This document shows, piece by piece, positions 32,201 through 41,821 of a DNA stretch of 64,000 nt (positions within the stretch are counted from its first letter, which is position 1; every line of letters starts with the position of its first letter). Made by a program: the position numbers and the translations under genes. The notes under the pieces were generated by a model. That model was not told the DNA's origin. It made no database searches and saw only the letters and a program-made list of their open reading frames with translations. The DNA comes from Allostella sp. ATCC 35155 (lineage in GTDB: Bacteria > Pseudomonadota > Alphaproteobacteria > ATCC43930 > Allostellaceae), in NCBI GenBank assembly GCA_006738865.1, contig AP019701.1, forward strand, positions 62,001 to 126,000. The letters run 5' to 3'.

Positions 32201-33133
32201 ATGCGCATTCTCGTCATCAAGCACGGCGCGCTCGGCGATCTGGTCCAGGCGCTGGGGCCGATGGCCGCGATCCGCGCCCACCATCCCGATGCCCGGATCA
32301 CCTTGCTGACGACGCCGGCCTTCCGCGATTTCCTCGAACCCTGCCCGTTCTGCGACGAGGTCTGGACGGACAGCCGGCCGCCGGCCTGGAACCTGCCGGC
32401 GATCCTGGCGCTCGCCCGGCGGCTTCGCTCGGCCGGGTTTTCGCGCGTCTACGACCTGCAGACATCGCGGCGGTCGAGCCGGTACTTCGCCCTCCTCGGT
32501 CGGCCGCGGCCGGAATGGTCCGGCATCGCGCCCGGCGCCTCGCACCGGCATGCCGATGCGGAGCGGGACCGGCTGCACACGCTCGACCGCCAGCGGGCGC
32601 AGCTGCGGGTGGCGGGCATCGACCGGGTGCCGCCGCCCAGCCTCGACTGGGTGCCGGACGCGCCGCTGCCGGAGGGGCTCGAGGCCGCATCCTATGTCGT
32701 CCTGGTGCCGGGCGGCTCGGCCCATCGGCCGGAGAAGCGCTGGCCCGTGGAGCGGTTCGCCGAGCTTGCCGTCCGGATCGCCGCCATGGGCCGGCGCGTG
32801 GTCGTCGTCGGCGGCAGCGGCGAGCGGCCGCTCGCGGCGGCGATCGCGGCCCGGGTGCCGGAGGTGGTCGACCTCACCGGCCGAACCGACCTCGCCGACC
32901 TCGTCCGGCTCGGCCGGCGCGCGGCCGGCACGATCGCCAACGACACCGGGCCGGCCCATCTCCTGGCCGTGGCGGGATCGCCGGCGGTCGTCCTGTTCTC
33001 GGCGGCGTCCGATCCCGCGCTCTGCGCCCCGCGTGCCCGCCGGGTGGCGACCCTGCGCCGCGCCCGCCTCGCCGACCTGCCGGTCGAGGCGGCTCTCTCG
33101 GAGCTGCGTCGCGTGACCCTCTTGCAAGCATGA
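32201..33133 (+). CDS. Glycosyltransferase family 9 (heptosyltransferase-like)
   Basis: 310 residues. The N-terminus MRILVIKHGALGDLVQALGPMAAIR and the C-terminal GTIANDTGPAHLLAVAGSPAVVLF are hallmarks of ADP-heptose:LPS heptosyltransferases. It probably adds a heptose or related sugar to the LPS inner core. GTG 32183 is an alternative start; ATG 32201 gives the usual N-terminus. Pairs with the GT4 gene upstream; infC follows 76 bp later and is probably a separate unit. Confidence 0.93.
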   Translation: MRILVIKHGALGDLVQALGPMAAIRAHHPDARITLLTTPAFRDFLEPCPFCDEVWTDSRPPAWNLPAILALARRLRSAGFSRVYDLQTSRRSSRYFALLGRPRPEWSGIAPGASHRHADAERDRLHTLDRQRAQLRVAGIDRVPPPSLDWVPDAPLPEGLEAASYVVLVPGGSAHRPEKRWPVERFAELAVRIAAMGRRVVVVGGSGERPLAAAIAARVPEVVDLTGRTDLADLVRLGRRAAGTIANDTGPAHLLAVAGSPAVVLFSAASDPALCAPRARRVATLRRARLADLPVEAALSELRRVTLLQA

Positions 33134-33161
33134 CAAGCATCGTTAGATTGGGGAATGCGGC

Positions 33162-33178
33162 CGGCATGGGGAATGCCG
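33162..33178 (+). other. Hairpin in the infC leader
   Basis: CGGCAT and ATGCCG form a perfect 6-bp stem around GGGGA, located 31 nt before the infC start. Possibly a weak terminator of the glycosyltransferase unit or part of the infC control region. Confidence 0.3.
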
Positions 33179-33209
33179 CCCGTATTGTCGTGACCAGAGG
33201 AGACGATTC

Positions 33210-33746
33210 ATAGCCAGACCCCCTTTCGAGCCGGCACCGTCCCGCGACGGGCCGCGCGTCAACACCGAAATCCGCGTGCCGCGCGTGCGCCTTGTCGACG
33301 AGCAGGGCGAGATGGTCGGCGTGGTGACCACCGCGGAAGCGTTGCAGATGGCCGAAGAGGCCGGTCTCGACCTGGTCGAGGTTGCGCCGAACGCCGATCC
33401 CCCCGTTTGCAAGATCCTCGACTTCGGCAAGTTCAAGTACGAGGAGCAGAAGAAGAAGAACGAGGCGCGCAAGCGGCAGAAGATCATCGAGGTCAAGGAG
33501 ATCAAGCTGCGCCCGGGCATCGACGATCATGACTACGACGTCAAGATGCGCAGCATGCAGAAGTTCATCGAGGAGGGCGACAAGGTGAAGGTCACCTTGC
33601 GGTTCCGCGGGCGCGAGATGGCGCACCAGGATCTCGGCCTCCAGGTGCTGATCCGGGTGCGCGACGACCTTGATGCGGTCGCCAAGGTGGAGCAGATGCC
33701 CCGCCTGGAAGGCCGCCAGATGGTCATGGTGATGTCGCCCAGGTAG
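33210..33746 (+). CDS. infC: Translation initiation factor IF-3, ATA start codon
   Basis: 178 residues. IF-3 checks start codons and the initiator tRNA on the 30S subunit. Starting at ATA 33210 restores the complete N-domain ([36 protein letters not shown]); an AGAGGAG ribosome site is 7 bp upstream, and no ATG, GTG or TTG lies in frame between it and the core. A start at GTG 33276 would delete 22 conserved residues. The linker is lysine-rich ([20 protein letters not shown]) and the C-domain reads [43 protein letters not shown]. Rare infC starts (AUU in E. coli) allow IF-3 to repress its own synthesis. Confidence 0.95.
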   Translation: MARPPFEPAPSRDGPRVNTEIRVPRVRLVDEQGEMVGVVTTAEALQMAEEAGLDLVEVAPNADPPVCKILDFGKFKYEEQKKKNEARKRQKIIEVKEIKLRPGIDDHDYDVKMRSMQKFIEEGDKVKVTLRFRGREMAHQDLGLQVLIRVRDDLDAVAKVEQMPRLEGRQMVMVMSPR

Positions 33747-33761
33747 GGCGCGGCTCGGGGC

Positions 33762-33782
33762 GGGCGGCCTTGGAGGCCGCCC
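33762..33782 (+). terminator. Hairpin terminator after infC
   Basis: GGGCGGCC pairs with GGCCGCCC around a 5-nt loop, followed by TTGCCTTCC. It ends exactly where the rpmI promoter -35 begins, separating infC from rpmI-rplT. Confidence 0.6.
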
Positions 33783-33811
33783 TTGCCTTCCGGTTCCTGC
33801 ATCGCTATAAG
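33783..33811 (+). promoter_or_regulatory. Promoter of rpmI-rplT
   Basis: TTGCCT (33783-33788), 17-bp spacer, TATAAG (33806-33811). It would start a transcript near 33818, with an 86-nt leader before rpmI that could carry the L20 control site known in this operon. Confidence 0.65.
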
Positions 33812-33903
33812 CCCGGCTCCCGCCGGCGGCCGGGCTGGTGCGCATTCGTGCGCACGAACGGGCATGCCTTCGCTGCGGCGCGTGATACTCGAGAAGGACC
33901 GAA

Positions 33904-34107
33904 ATGCCCAAGATGAAGACCAAGAGCGGGGCGAAGAAGCGCTTCCGCATTACCGGCACCGGCAAGGTGGTGGCGAACGTCGCGCACAAGCGGCATCGCC
34001 TCGTCAGCAAGCCGCAGAAGATGAAGCGCAAGGCGCGCGGCACCATGATCCTCGCCGACGGCGATGCGCGTCAGGTGCTGAAGTACATGCCGTACGCACG
34101 GGGGTAA
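33904..34107 (+). CDS. rpmI: 50S ribosomal protein L35
   Basis: 67 residues, full length. [47 protein letters not shown] is the family signature: a small, very basic protein of the large subunit. GAGAAGGA precedes the ATG. It lies 6 bp before rplT. Confidence 0.98.
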   Translation: MPKMKTKSGAKKRFRITGTGKVVANVAHKRHRLVSKPQKMKRKARGTMILADGDARQVLKYMPYARG

Positions 34108-34113
34108 TCGAGC

Positions 34114-34479
34114 ATGGCCCGCGTCAAGAGGGGCGTCACCGCGCACGCCCGCCACAAGAAGGTTCTCGACATGGCCACGGGTTACCGTGGTCGCGCCAAG
34201 TCGAGCTTCCGCATCGCCATCGAGAAGGTCGAGAAGGGGCTTCAGTACGCCTATCGCGACCGCCGTCGCAAGAAGCGCGATTTCCGCGGACTGTGGATCC
34301 AGCGCATCAATGCCGGCGCGCGCGAGCACGGCCTGACCTACTCGCAGTTCATGAACGGCATGAAGAAGGCCGGCATTGCGGTCGACCGCAAGGTTCTGGC
34401 CGATCTCGCCGCGCGTGAGCCGGAGGCGTTCAAGGCGCTCGCCGCCCAGGCGCAGTCGGCACTCGCCGAAGCTGCCTGA
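34114..34479 (+). CDS. rplT: 50S ribosomal protein L20
   Basis: 121 residues, full length. [80 protein letters not shown] is unmistakable. L20 is needed early in large-subunit assembly and, in E. coli, represses its own operon by binding the leader. A predicted leader peptide and terminator follow, then pheS. Confidence 0.98.
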   Translation: MARVKRGVTAHARHKKVLDMATGYRGRAKSSFRIAIEKVEKGLQYAYRDRRRKKRDFRGLWIQRINAGAREHGLTYSQFMNGMKKAGIAVDRKVLADLAAREPEAFKALAAQAQSALAEAA

Positions 34480-34494
34480 GCCGAGCGCACGCAG

Positions 34495-34530
34495 ATGCTG
34501 ACGACCGGTCGATTTACGGGCGTGTTCTAG
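34495..34530 (+). CDS. Candidate leader peptide for pheST attenuation
   Basis: Eleven codons: [11 protein letters not shown], with Phe codons TTT at residue 7 and TTC directly before the TAG stop. It begins 15 bp after rplT and is followed by three inverted repeats, the last a perfect rho-independent terminator, ahead of pheS. E. coli pheST is controlled by such a Phe-rich leader (pheM). Two Phe codons are few, and the ribosome site is weak, so the case is moderate. Confidence 0.45.
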   Translation: MLTTGRFTGVF

Positions 34531-34550
34531 CCCCGCGGTCGACCGCGCGG

Positions 34551-34582
34551 GCCCGGTCCGGCGACTTCCGTCGCCACCGGGC
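34551..34582 (+). promoter_or_regulatory. Attenuator pause hairpin in the pheST leader
   Basis: GCCCGGT (34551-34557) pairs with ACCGGGC (34576-34582), then after a CC bulge GGCGAC pairs with GTCGCC around TTCC: 13 base pairs. It starts 20 nt after the leader-peptide stop. Its 3' arm (ACCGGGCC) could also pair, with one bulge, with GGCCGGT of the terminator stem, forming an antiterminator. Confidence 0.45.
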
Positions 34583-34593
34583 CAGCCAGCACC

Positions 34594-34618
34594 AAGGGGC
34601 CGGTTCCGGCCCCTTTTT
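34594..34618 (+). terminator. Rho-independent terminator between rplT and pheS
   Basis: A 9-bp GC-rich stem (AAGGGGCCG / CGGCCCCTT) with loop GTTC and a run of five T, then CTTT. The best intrinsic terminator in the window. It either ends the rpmI-rplT transcript or serves as the pheST attenuator. Confidence 0.85.
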
Positions 34619-34678
34619 CTTTGGCTTCGTCCCGGATGGCTCGCCGTCCGGGCCCGGACAGATTGGGGAATGCCGGCG

Positions 34679-35755
34679 ATGACCGACCTCGAACCGCTGC
34701 GCGACCGCCTGATGGCGGCGGTCGCCGAGGCGGCCGACCTCGACCAGCTGGAGGCGGTGCGCCTCCAGTCGCTGGGCCGCAAGGGCGAGATCACCGAGCG
34801 GATGAAGACGCTGGGCGGCCTCGCGCCCGACGCGCGGCGCGCCGCCGGCCAGCAGCTCAACGAACTGAAGGATGCCGTTGCCGAGGCGCTGGAGGCGCGC
34901 CGCGCGGCACTGCAGGCGGACGCGCTGGACCGCCGCCTGGCGGCCGACCGCATCGACGTGACCCTGCCGCCGCGCCCGGCGGCCGAGGGCCGCATCCACC
35001 CGATCAGCCAGACCATCGACGAGCTGACCGCGATCTTCGCCGACATGGGCTTCACCGTCGCCGAGGGGCCGCACATCGAGGAGGATTTCTACAACTTCAC
35101 CGCCCTCAACATCCCGCCCGAGCATCCCGCGCGGCAGGAGCACGACACCTTCTACCTGCCGCCGCGCGCCGACGGCACCCGGCTGGTGCTGCGCACGCAC
35201 ACCTCGCCCGTGCAGATCCGGACCATGATGCGGGACAAGCCGCCGATCCGGATCATCGTGCCGGGCCGCACCTTCCGCTCGGATCATGACGCGACCCACT
35301 CGCCGATGTTCCATCAGGTCGAGGGGCTGGTCGTCGACCGCACGAGCCACATGGGCCACCTCAAGGGCTGCCTCATCGAGTTCTGCCGCGCCTTCTTCGA
35401 CATCGACGACCTGCCGGTGCGCTTCCGGCCGAGCTACTTCCCCTTCACGGAGCCCTCGGCGGAGGTCGATATCGGCTGCTCGCGCCAGGGCGGCCAGCTC
35501 CGGATCGGCCACGGCGCCGACTGGCTGGAGATTCTCGGCTGCGGCATGGTCCATCCGAAGGTTCTCGCCAACGCCGGCGTCGACCCGGGTGAGTACCAGG
35601 GCTTCGCCTTCGGCATGGGCATCGAGCGCATCGCGATGCTGAAATACGGCATTCCCGACCTGCGCACCTTCTACGAGTCCGACCTGCGCTGGCTGCGCCA
35701 CTACGGCTTCGTGCCGCTCGACGTGCCGACGCTCTCCGGGGGCCTGTCGCGATGA
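34679..35755 (+). CDS. pheS: Phenylalanine--tRNA ligase alpha subunit
   Basis: 358 residues. It holds the catalytic site of the (alpha-beta)2 enzyme that charges tRNA-Phe. An N-terminal coiled coil (about 1-85, [10 protein letters not shown] type) contacts tRNA; class II motif 2 ([22 protein letters not shown]) and motif 3 ([22 protein letters not shown]) are intact. The ATG at 34679 is placed 9 nt after GGGGA; ATG 34670 is an alternative. Its stop overlaps pheT (ATGA). Confidence 0.97.
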   Translation: MTDLEPLRDRLMAAVAEAADLDQLEAVRLQSLGRKGEITERMKTLGGLAPDARRAAGQQLNELKDAVAEALEARRAALQADALDRRLAADRIDVTLPPRPAAEGRIHPISQTIDELTAIFADMGFTVAEGPHIEEDFYNFTALNIPPEHPARQEHDTFYLPPRADGTRLVLRTHTSPVQIRTMMRDKPPIRIIVPGRTFRSDHDATHSPMFHQVEGLVVDRTSHMGHLKGCLIEFCRAFFDIDDLPVRFRPSYFPFTEPSAEVDIGCSRQGGQLRIGHGADWLEILGCGMVHPKVLANAGVDPGEYQGFAFGMGIERIAMLKYGIPDLRTFYESDLRWLRHYGFVPLDVPTLSGGLSR

Positions 35756-38154
35756 AGATCACCCTGTCCTGGCTGAAGGACCATCTTGAGACCGAGGCCG
35801 ACCTCGCGACGATCGCCCACCGCCTCACCATGCTGGGGCACGAGGTCGACGCGATCGACGACCCGGCGGCGCGCCTGTCCTCCTTCATCGTCGGCCATGT
35901 CGTCTCGGCCGTGCAGCATCCGAACGCCGACCGACTGCGCGTCTGCGTCGTCGATACCGGCGGCGACCGGGTGCAGGTGGTCTGCGGTGCGCCCAACGCG
36001 CGCGCCGGCATGAAGGGCGTCTTCGCGCGCGCCGGGACGGTCATTCCGCGCACGGGCCTGCTGCTGAAGGCCGGCGCGATCCGCGGCGAGGCCTCGAACG
36101 GGATGCTCTGCTCGGCATACGAGATGGGGCTGTCCGACGATCACGAAGGCATCATCGACCTGCCGACGGACGCGCCGGTCGGCCAGCCCTTCGCGCCGGT
36201 CATGGGCCTCGACGATCCGGTCCTCGACATCAAGATCACGCCCAACCGGGCCGACTGCCTGGGGATCCGCGGGATCGCCCGGGATCTTGCCGCCGCCGGC
36301 GTCGGGCGCCTCAAGGCGCGCCCGCCCGTCACCGTGCCGGGAGGCTTCGCCAGCCCGGTCGGCGTGCGCTTCGATCTGCCGGGAGAACTCGCCGCGGCCT
36401 GCCCGCTCTATGCCGGCCGCTACATCCGCGGCGTGCGCAACGGGCCGAGCCCGGCCTGGCTGCAGAAGCGCCTGCTCGCCGTCGGCCTGCGGCCGATCTC
36501 GGCGCTCGTCGACATCACGAACTTCTTCACCCTCGACATCGCCCGGCCGTTGCACGTCTTCGATGCCGACGCCGTGGCCGGCGACATCGTGGTGCGCATG
36601 TGCGTTCCGGGCGAGTCGCTGGAGGCGCTGAACGGCAAGGCCTACGAGCTCGAAGGCGAGATGACGGCGATCGCCGACGGCGACGGGGTCGTCGGGCTCG
36701 GCGGCGTCATCGGCGGCCAGGGCACGGGCTGCACCGAGGAGACGGTCAACGTCTTCGTCGAGTCCGCGCTGTTCGATCCCATCCGCACCGCGGCGACCGG
36801 GCGCCGCCTCGGGCTGCAGACCGATGCCCGCTACCGCTTCGAGCGCGGCGTCGATCCGGCCTCGGCCGTCGCCGGCATCGAGGCGGCGACGCGCATGATT
36901 CTCGACCTCTGCGGCGGCGAGGCCAGCGAGGTCGTGGTCACCGGTGCCGAGCCGGCGCATGCCCGCACCTTCGTCCTGCGTGACAGCCGGGTCGCGACCC
37001 TGGGCGGCCTGCCGGTGCCGCCCGAGGAATCGCGCCGCATCCTGGAAACCCTCGGCGCCACTGTCCGGCGCAGTGCCGACGCACTCGAGGTCGACGTCCC
37101 GTCCTGGCGTCCCGACATCGAGGGCGAGGCGGACCTCGTCGAGGAGGTCCTGCGGGTGCATGGCTATGACGCCATCCCCGTGGTGCCGCTGCCGCGCGAG
37201 CACGCGGTGACGCGGCCGGCGCTGACCCCCGCACAGCGACGGGTCGGCCACGCCCGGCGGGCCCTCGCCGGCCGGGGGATGGTCGAGGCCGTGACCTTCT
37301 CCTTCATGCCCGGCGGCGATGCCGCCCTGTTCGGCGGCGTCGGCGAGGCGTTGCGCCTCGTCAATCCGATCAGCGCCGACCTCGACGTGATGCGGCCGTC
37401 GGTGCTGCCCAACCTGATCGCCGCCGCCGGGCGCAATGCCGACCGGGGCTTCCCGGACGGCGCGCTCTTCGAGATCGGTGCGCACTATGCCGACGACACG
37501 CCGGAGGGGCAGGTGCTGGTGGCGGCCGGGATCCGCTCCGGCACGGCGGTCGAGCGCCACTGGACCGGCCCGGCCCGGCCCGTGGATGCCTACGACGCCA
37601 AGGGCGACGCACTGGCCGCGCTGTCGGCGCTGGGCGCACCGGTCGACAATCTCCAGACCTCGCTCGATGCGCCGGGCTGGTACCATCCCGGCCGCTCCGG
37701 CGTCCTGCGGCTCGGGCCGATCGCCGTCGCCCGCTTCGGCGAACTGCATCCGGCGGTGCTGCAGGCGATGGGCGTCAAGGGGCCGGTCGTCGGCTTCGAG
37801 GTGATGATCGACGCCGTTCCGCTGCCCCGGGGCAAGGGCGGCCACGCCCGGCCGGCCCTCACGCTCTCGCCGTTCCAGCCGGTGGGCCGCGACTTCGCCT
37901 TCCTGGTGGACGAGGCTGTCTCGGCCGAAGCCGTCCTCCGGGCAGTCCGCGCGGCCGAGCGCAAGCTGCTGGCGGGGGTGCGCATCTTCGACGTCTATCG
38001 TGGCCCGGGCGTGCCCGAAGGCCGCAAGTCGGTGGCGGTCGAGGTCGTGCTGCAGCCCGTCGGCGCAACGCTGACGGAAGAGGAGATCGACGCGGTCGCG
38101 GCGCGGATCGTGGCGCAGGTGGCGAAGGCGACCGGAGGCGTGCTGCGGGGATAG
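35752..38154 (+). CDS. pheT: Phenylalanine--tRNA ligase beta subunit
   Basis: 800 residues, full length. N-terminal helix and EMAP-like tRNA-binding domain ([26 protein letters not shown]), B3/B4 editing domain ([12 protein letters not shown]... [20 protein letters not shown]), B5 domain, catalytic-like core ([10 protein letters not shown]) and the C-terminal ferredoxin-fold anticodon domain ([44 protein letters not shown]). Overlaps pheS by 4 bp and is convergent with the ATP-grasp genes 21 bp later. Confidence 0.97.
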   Translation: MKITLSWLKDHLETEADLATIAHRLTMLGHEVDAIDDPAARLSSFIVGHVVSAVQHPNADRLRVCVVDTGGDRVQVVCGAPNARAGMKGVFARAGTVIPRTGLLLKAGAIRGEASNGMLCSAYEMGLSDDHEGIIDLPTDAPVGQPFAPVMGLDDPVLDIKITPNRADCLGIRGIARDLAAAGVGRLKARPPVTVPGGFASPVGVRFDLPGELAAACPLYAGRYIRGVRNGPSPAWLQKRLLAVGLRPISALVDITNFFTLDIARPLHVFDADAVAGDIVVRMCVPGESLEALNGKAYELEGEMTAIADGDGVVGLGGVIGGQGTGCTEETVNVFVESALFDPIRTAATGRRLGLQTDARYRFERGVDPASAVAGIEAATRMILDLCGGEASEVVVTGAEPAHARTFVLRDSRVATLGGLPVPPEESRRILETLGATVRRSADALEVDVPSWRPDIEGEADLVEEVLRVHGYDAIPVVPLPREHAVTRPALTPAQRRVGHARRALAGRGMVEAVTFSFMPGGDAALFGGVGEALRLVNPISADLDVMRPSVLPNLIAAAGRNADRGFPDGALFEIGAHYADDTPEGQVLVAAGIRSGTAVERHWTGPARPVDAYDAKGDALAALSALGAPVDNLQTSLDAPGWYHPGRSGVLRLGPIAVARFGELHPAVLQAMGVKGPVVGFEVMIDAVPLPRGKGGHARPALTLSPFQPVGRDFAFLVDEAVSAEAVLRAVRAAERKLLAGVRIFDVYRGPGVPEGRKSVAVEVVLQPVGATLTEEEIDAVAARIVAQVAKATGGVLRG

Positions 38155-38175
38155 CGGTCGCGATGGTCGCCGCGG

Positions 38176-40005
38176 TCAGCGCAGCAGCAGGCGCCCGGCG
38201 ACCGCGGCGACCGTTGCGATACGGTCCACCAGCGGCGCGCCGTCCGCGAACCGGTCGATGCGGTCGGCATGGTCGCGGACGAGCGCGGCGATCGGCCCGG
38301 AGCTTGTCGCGGGAAGAAAGGCCTGGTCGATGCGGCCGATGCCCAGGCCGCGCCGGGCGAGCCGCCGGCCCGTCGTCCAATGCAGGGCGAGCCCGATCGT
38401 CGCGTCCTCCGCGATCCGGCCATGGGCGGCGCCGGTCGATGCCGGGGCGCCACCGGCCGGGAAGCCGTCCAGCACGACGCCGGACGGCCCCGCCAGACCG
38501 AGCGAGCGGATGGCGCCGAGCGCGGCCCGCACCGCGGGAAAGTTCGCGTCGGCGTCCAGGTCGACGACGAGCATCGTCGGCAGCCGCGCCGCCGCGGGAT
38601 CCGGGAAGTGATGCTCCAGGATGCGGCGCGCCAGGCGGTCGCCCTCGATGTCCCCGATGCTGGGGCGGGCGTTGGCCTCGAGCACGGCGATCCGCTGGTC
38701 CTGCCAGGGGCGGTCGAGCGCCTCGGCGCGGAAGTCGATCGCCACCACCGGCATCGCCAGGACATGCGCGATCCGCTCGAACAGCCGCAGCATCTCCGGG
38801 TGGGCCCGGGCGGTTTCGTTGGTCGGATAGCCGCCCAGCGACCGCACCGGCGCGGTGCGGACCATGACGCGATGCCCGGCCTCGGGCACGGTATCGAGCG
38901 CCAGCCCGGCCCTGGCGAGCGTCCAGCGCACTTCGTCGTCGACCTCCAGGGCGTATCCGGCCGGAAAGCGGGCCCGGCCGCGGCGGAGGTCCGCGTTGTG
39001 CGCGGCGATCAGCGCCGCGATCGTCCGCTCGCCGTCGCCCACGACGTAGGGACGGTTGCGCTGCATGACGATCGCCACCGCCCCGCCGATGACCGTGGCG
39101 CGGAAGTCCGGCGTATCGAGATAGGGCTCGATCATGGCGGCGGAGCCGTGCCGCGCCGCCCGGTCGTAGGCCTCTTCCGCCTCCTCCACGCTCTGGACGT
39201 CGAGCGCGACACCCTGGAACAGGGTTCCGTCGATCGGCTTGATGGCGACGGGAAAGCCGAGTTCGGCTGCGGCCCGGCCCGCCTCGGCCCGGTCGACGAC
39301 GACGCGGCAGGGCAGGACCGGGATGCCCAGGCCGGCCAGGAATCGTTTGGTCGCGAGCTTGCTGGGGGTCAGGGCCGCGCCCAGCGTCGCGGCGTTCAGC
39401 GGCGCGGAGCGATCGAACCGCACCTGGCGCCGACCCTCGCCGAACAGGATCGTGCCGGGCTGGAGGCGCGACGGGCGCCAGAGCAGCCCGAGGGCGCGCG
39501 CGGCCTCGACCATGAGCGGCGTGACCGGGTCGGCGCGGTCCGGGAGTTCCGACACCAGCCGGCGCAGCCGGGCGATCTCCTCCGCCAACCGCTCCGGCTG
39601 CCACCCGTCGCCGCCGGACAGCAGGTCCATGACGAAGCCGACGGCGACCTGGGCGGTGCTGCGCGCGATGCCCTCGGTCGCCGGCGAGATCAGGAACGCC
39701 CCCGGAGACCCTCGGGCAGGTCGCACGGCCTGCGTCCGCCGGTCATGGATGTGGGCGAGCAGGCACTCGGTCGTCGCCACCGCGAGATCGATCCCCGTCA
39801 CCACGGTGGGCATCTCCGGTGCATCGTCCAGGCCGGCTGCCCGGCAGCCGGACCGCCACCCCGCGAGCTGCGGCGCATCGACGGCATGCCCCAACGCCTC
39901 GGCGCGGAGGACATGCAGCAGGGTGCAGTCAGCCCTGCCCTCGAGCGACGGCCCTTCGATCGGGTGGATCGCGAGGTCGATGGACGGGGATGCCGGAGCG
40001 TTCAT
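38176..40005 (-). CDS. CphA-like ATP-grasp ligase, paralogue 1 of 3 (most downstream)
   Basis: 609 residues. Three regions can be read. An N domain (about 1-180) opens with EGPSLEG, comparable to the GPN/GPSL start of cyanophycin synthetase. A glutathione-synthetase-like ATP-grasp domain (about 190-475) has KLATKRFLAGLGIPVLPCRVV, the ATP lysine Lys256 (FPVAIKPIDG), Glu293 (MIEPYLDTPDFR), VVGDGERTIAALI and the metal motif E443-A-N445 (LEANARPSIGD). A C-terminal part (about 476-609) resembles the start of a Mur-ligase domain (EDATIGLALHW, RRGLGIGRIDQAFL) but without a P-loop. Probably an active amino-acid or peptide ligase. Overlaps paralogue 2 by ATGA. Its N domain is the most divergent of the three. 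Confidence 0.8.
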   Translation of the reverse strand: MNAPASPSIDLAIHPIEGPSLEGRADCTLLHVLRAEALGHAVDAPQLAGWRSGCRAAGLDDAPEMPTVVTGIDLAVATTECLLAHIHDRRTQAVRPARGSPGAFLISPATEGIARSTAQVAVGFVMDLLSGGDGWQPERLAEEIARLRRLVSELPDRADPVTPLMVEAARALGLLWRPSRLQPGTILFGEGRRQVRFDRSAPLNAATLGAALTPSKLATKRFLAGLGIPVLPCRVVVDRAEAGRAAAELGFPVAIKPIDGTLFQGVALDVQSVEEAEEAYDRAARHGSAAMIEPYLDTPDFRATVIGGAVAIVMQRNRPYVVGDGERTIAALIAAHNADLRRGRARFPAGYALEVDDEVRWTLARAGLALDTVPEAGHRVMVRTAPVRSLGGYPTNETARAHPEMLRLFERIAHVLAMPVVAIDFRAEALDRPWQDQRIAVLEANARPSIGDIEGDRLARRILEHHFPDPAAARLPTMLVVDLDADANFPAVRAALGAIRSLGLAGPSGVVLDGFPAGGAPASTGAAHGRIAEDATIGLALHWTTGRRLARRGLGIGRIDQAFLPATSSGPIAALVRDHADRIDRFADGAPLVDRIATVAAVAGRLLLR

Positions 40006-41798
40006 CGCGCGAGCCTTCCGGCTGCCGCGAGGATGGCCGGCGGCACCATCGCGCGGCCGTCCCAGCGTTCGATATGGCGCGCGAGCCGGCCGACGAGCGC
40101 CCGTAGGTCGCTCGGCGTCGCCGATTCGTCCGCGGGCATCCAGGCGACATCGATCACCGGGGCGCCGATGCCATTGCGGACCAGATCGTGCGGCGACGCC
40201 CAGTGGATCGCGACCGCCAGCGTGGGATCCTCGGTCATCCGCAGGTGCGCTTCTCCCGGATGCACCGGGACGGCCAGGCCGCCGAGATGCAGCCCCTCGG
40301 CGCTGCGCAGCCCGAAGGGCAGCAGATCCTGGTCGATCTGCCGGCGCAGGTGGGCCGGCCCATCGCCGGGGTTCCGATCGACCACCAGGATCGTCGGCAG
40401 GCGGACGGCCTCGGGATCGGGCGCGACCCGGCGGATGATGCGGTCGATCACCGGATGCCCGACAAAGTCGCCGAGGTTGGGGCGCGAGTTGTATTCGAGG
40501 ATGGCGAACCGCTGTGCCATCCAGGGCCGGTCGACGGCCTCCGCGCGGAAATCGATGGCAAAGACGGCGAGGTCGACCAAGTCTGCCAGCCGGCGGAACA
40601 GGGCGTCGATCGAGGGGTGCAGCTGGTCCGTCCGGTCGACGGGATGGCCGCCGATGTGCAGCAAGGGCGCCGTGCGCACCGTCACCCGCTGCCCGGCCTC
40701 CGGCACCGAGCCGACGGTCCGGCCGCCGCGGGCCAGCGTGCGGTCGACCTCCGCGTCGTGGCCGATCGGATGCCGGGCGGGGACGGACGGGTCATGCGCG
40801 GCCACCGCCCGGTCGTGCGCGGCGATGAGGGCACCGATCGTCGAACGGCCGTCGCCGACGACGGCAGGCGGCACCCGCTGGAAGACGAAGCGAGCGGCGC
40901 CGTCCACGACGACGGCGCGGAAGTCGGGCACCGCGAGAAACGGCTCGAACATCACGGCGGTCCCGTAGGGGCGCGCGGTCTCGAAGGCGGCTGCCGCCTC
41001 CGCCGGGGTGCGGACGTCCAGCGACAGGCCGTGGCCGAGCGAACCGTCGATCGGCTTGACGGCGATCGGATAGCCGATCGATTCCGCTGCTGCGGCCACG
41101 TCATTCATGTCGGTGACGACGCGTTCGGGCAGCACCGGCAGGCCGAAGCTGGACAGGTAGCGCTTGATGGCCAGTTTGTTGCGCGCGACCACGCCCCCGA
41201 AATGGCGTTCGCGCATCGACTTCAGGCCGTCGAAGAGGGTGAGATGCCGGCCCTCGCCGACGCGGACCAGCCCCGGATTGACCGTCGACCAGCTCCAGGG
41301 CAGACCGAGACGCGACAATCCTTCGACGAGTGGGCCTGCCAGCGGGCGGGCCGCGACGCTGGGCAGGCTGCCCGCCAAACCCCCGAGGGCATCGGCGGAC
41401 TGCCGCATCCGTACGACTGCCGCCGCCGGCGGTGAACCGGTCCGGGTCAGGTCGACCGACGCCACTGCCAGCCGGGCGGCCGAGACGGCCAGGCCGCGAT
41501 CCATCTCCGGCAACAGGAACTCGCCCGGCAGCGGCGCCCGGCGGATGGTCCAGGGGGGATCGCCGAGCGCCCGGGCCGCGAAGGCGCCGGTTGCCTCGGC
41601 CGCTGCTGCCTCGGCATCGGCGGCCTCGCCGACGGCGACGCCCAGCGCGCCGCACAGCGCGCGCCACCGTTCGCGCCAAGCGGCGTCCATGGCGGCCGCT
41701 CCGCCGATTCCCGGCGCGGCGAAGACGGTGACCGTCTCGTCGGCATGGAGGCTGGGGCCCGGAAGCCGGCGGATCGTGATCGGGATGCGCGTTGCCAT
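40002..41798 (-). CDS. CphA-like ATP-grasp ligase, paralogue 2 of 3 (middle)
   Basis: 598 residues from ATG 41798, which has GAGGA 10 nt upstream. ATG 41825 gives nine more residues and an ATGA overlap with the preceding gene; the choice is uncertain. Same layout as its neighbours: GPSL at 14-17, LGLPWSWSTVNPGLVRVGEGRHLTLFDG (about 164-191), LAIKRYLSSFGLPVLPERVV, Lys248 (YPIAVKPIDGSLGHG), Glu285 (FEPFLAVPDFR), VVGDGRSTIGALI, and metal motif E435-Y-N437 (LEYNSRPNLGDFVGH). The C-terminal remnant has LPTILVVDRNPGDGPAHL where CphA carries its P-loop, then HLRMTEDPTLAVAIHW and RNGIGAPVIDVAWM. Stop overlaps paralogue 1. Confidence 0.8.
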   Translation of the reverse strand: MATRIPITIRRLPGPSLHADETVTVFAAPGIGGAAAMDAAWRERWRALCGALGVAVGEAADAEAAAAEATGAFAARALGDPPWTIRRAPLPGEFLLPEMDRGLAVSAARLAVASVDLTRTGSPPAAAVVRMRQSADALGGLAGSLPSVAARPLAGPLVEGLSRLGLPWSWSTVNPGLVRVGEGRHLTLFDGLKSMRERHFGGVVARNKLAIKRYLSSFGLPVLPERVVTDMNDVAAAAESIGYPIAVKPIDGSLGHGLSLDVRTPAEAAAAFETARPYGTAVMFEPFLAVPDFRAVVVDGAARFVFQRVPPAVVGDGRSTIGALIAAHDRAVAAHDPSVPARHPIGHDAEVDRTLARGGRTVGSVPEAGQRVTVRTAPLLHIGGHPVDRTDQLHPSIDALFRRLADLVDLAVFAIDFRAEAVDRPWMAQRFAILEYNSRPNLGDFVGHPVIDRIIRRVAPDPEAVRLPTILVVDRNPGDGPAHLRRQIDQDLLPFGLRSAEGLHLGGLAVPVHPGEAHLRMTEDPTLAVAIHWASPHDLVRNGIGAPVIDVAWMPADESATPSDLRALVGRLARHIERWDGRAMVPPAILAAAGRLAR

Positions 41799-41821
41799 GG
41801 GAAGACGATCCTCGGCTGCGG

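Noticed and set aside
33122-33148. TTGCAA-N15-TTAGAT as an infC promoter
   Set aside because: The spacer is too short and the -35 lies inside the upstream gene; evidence insufficient.
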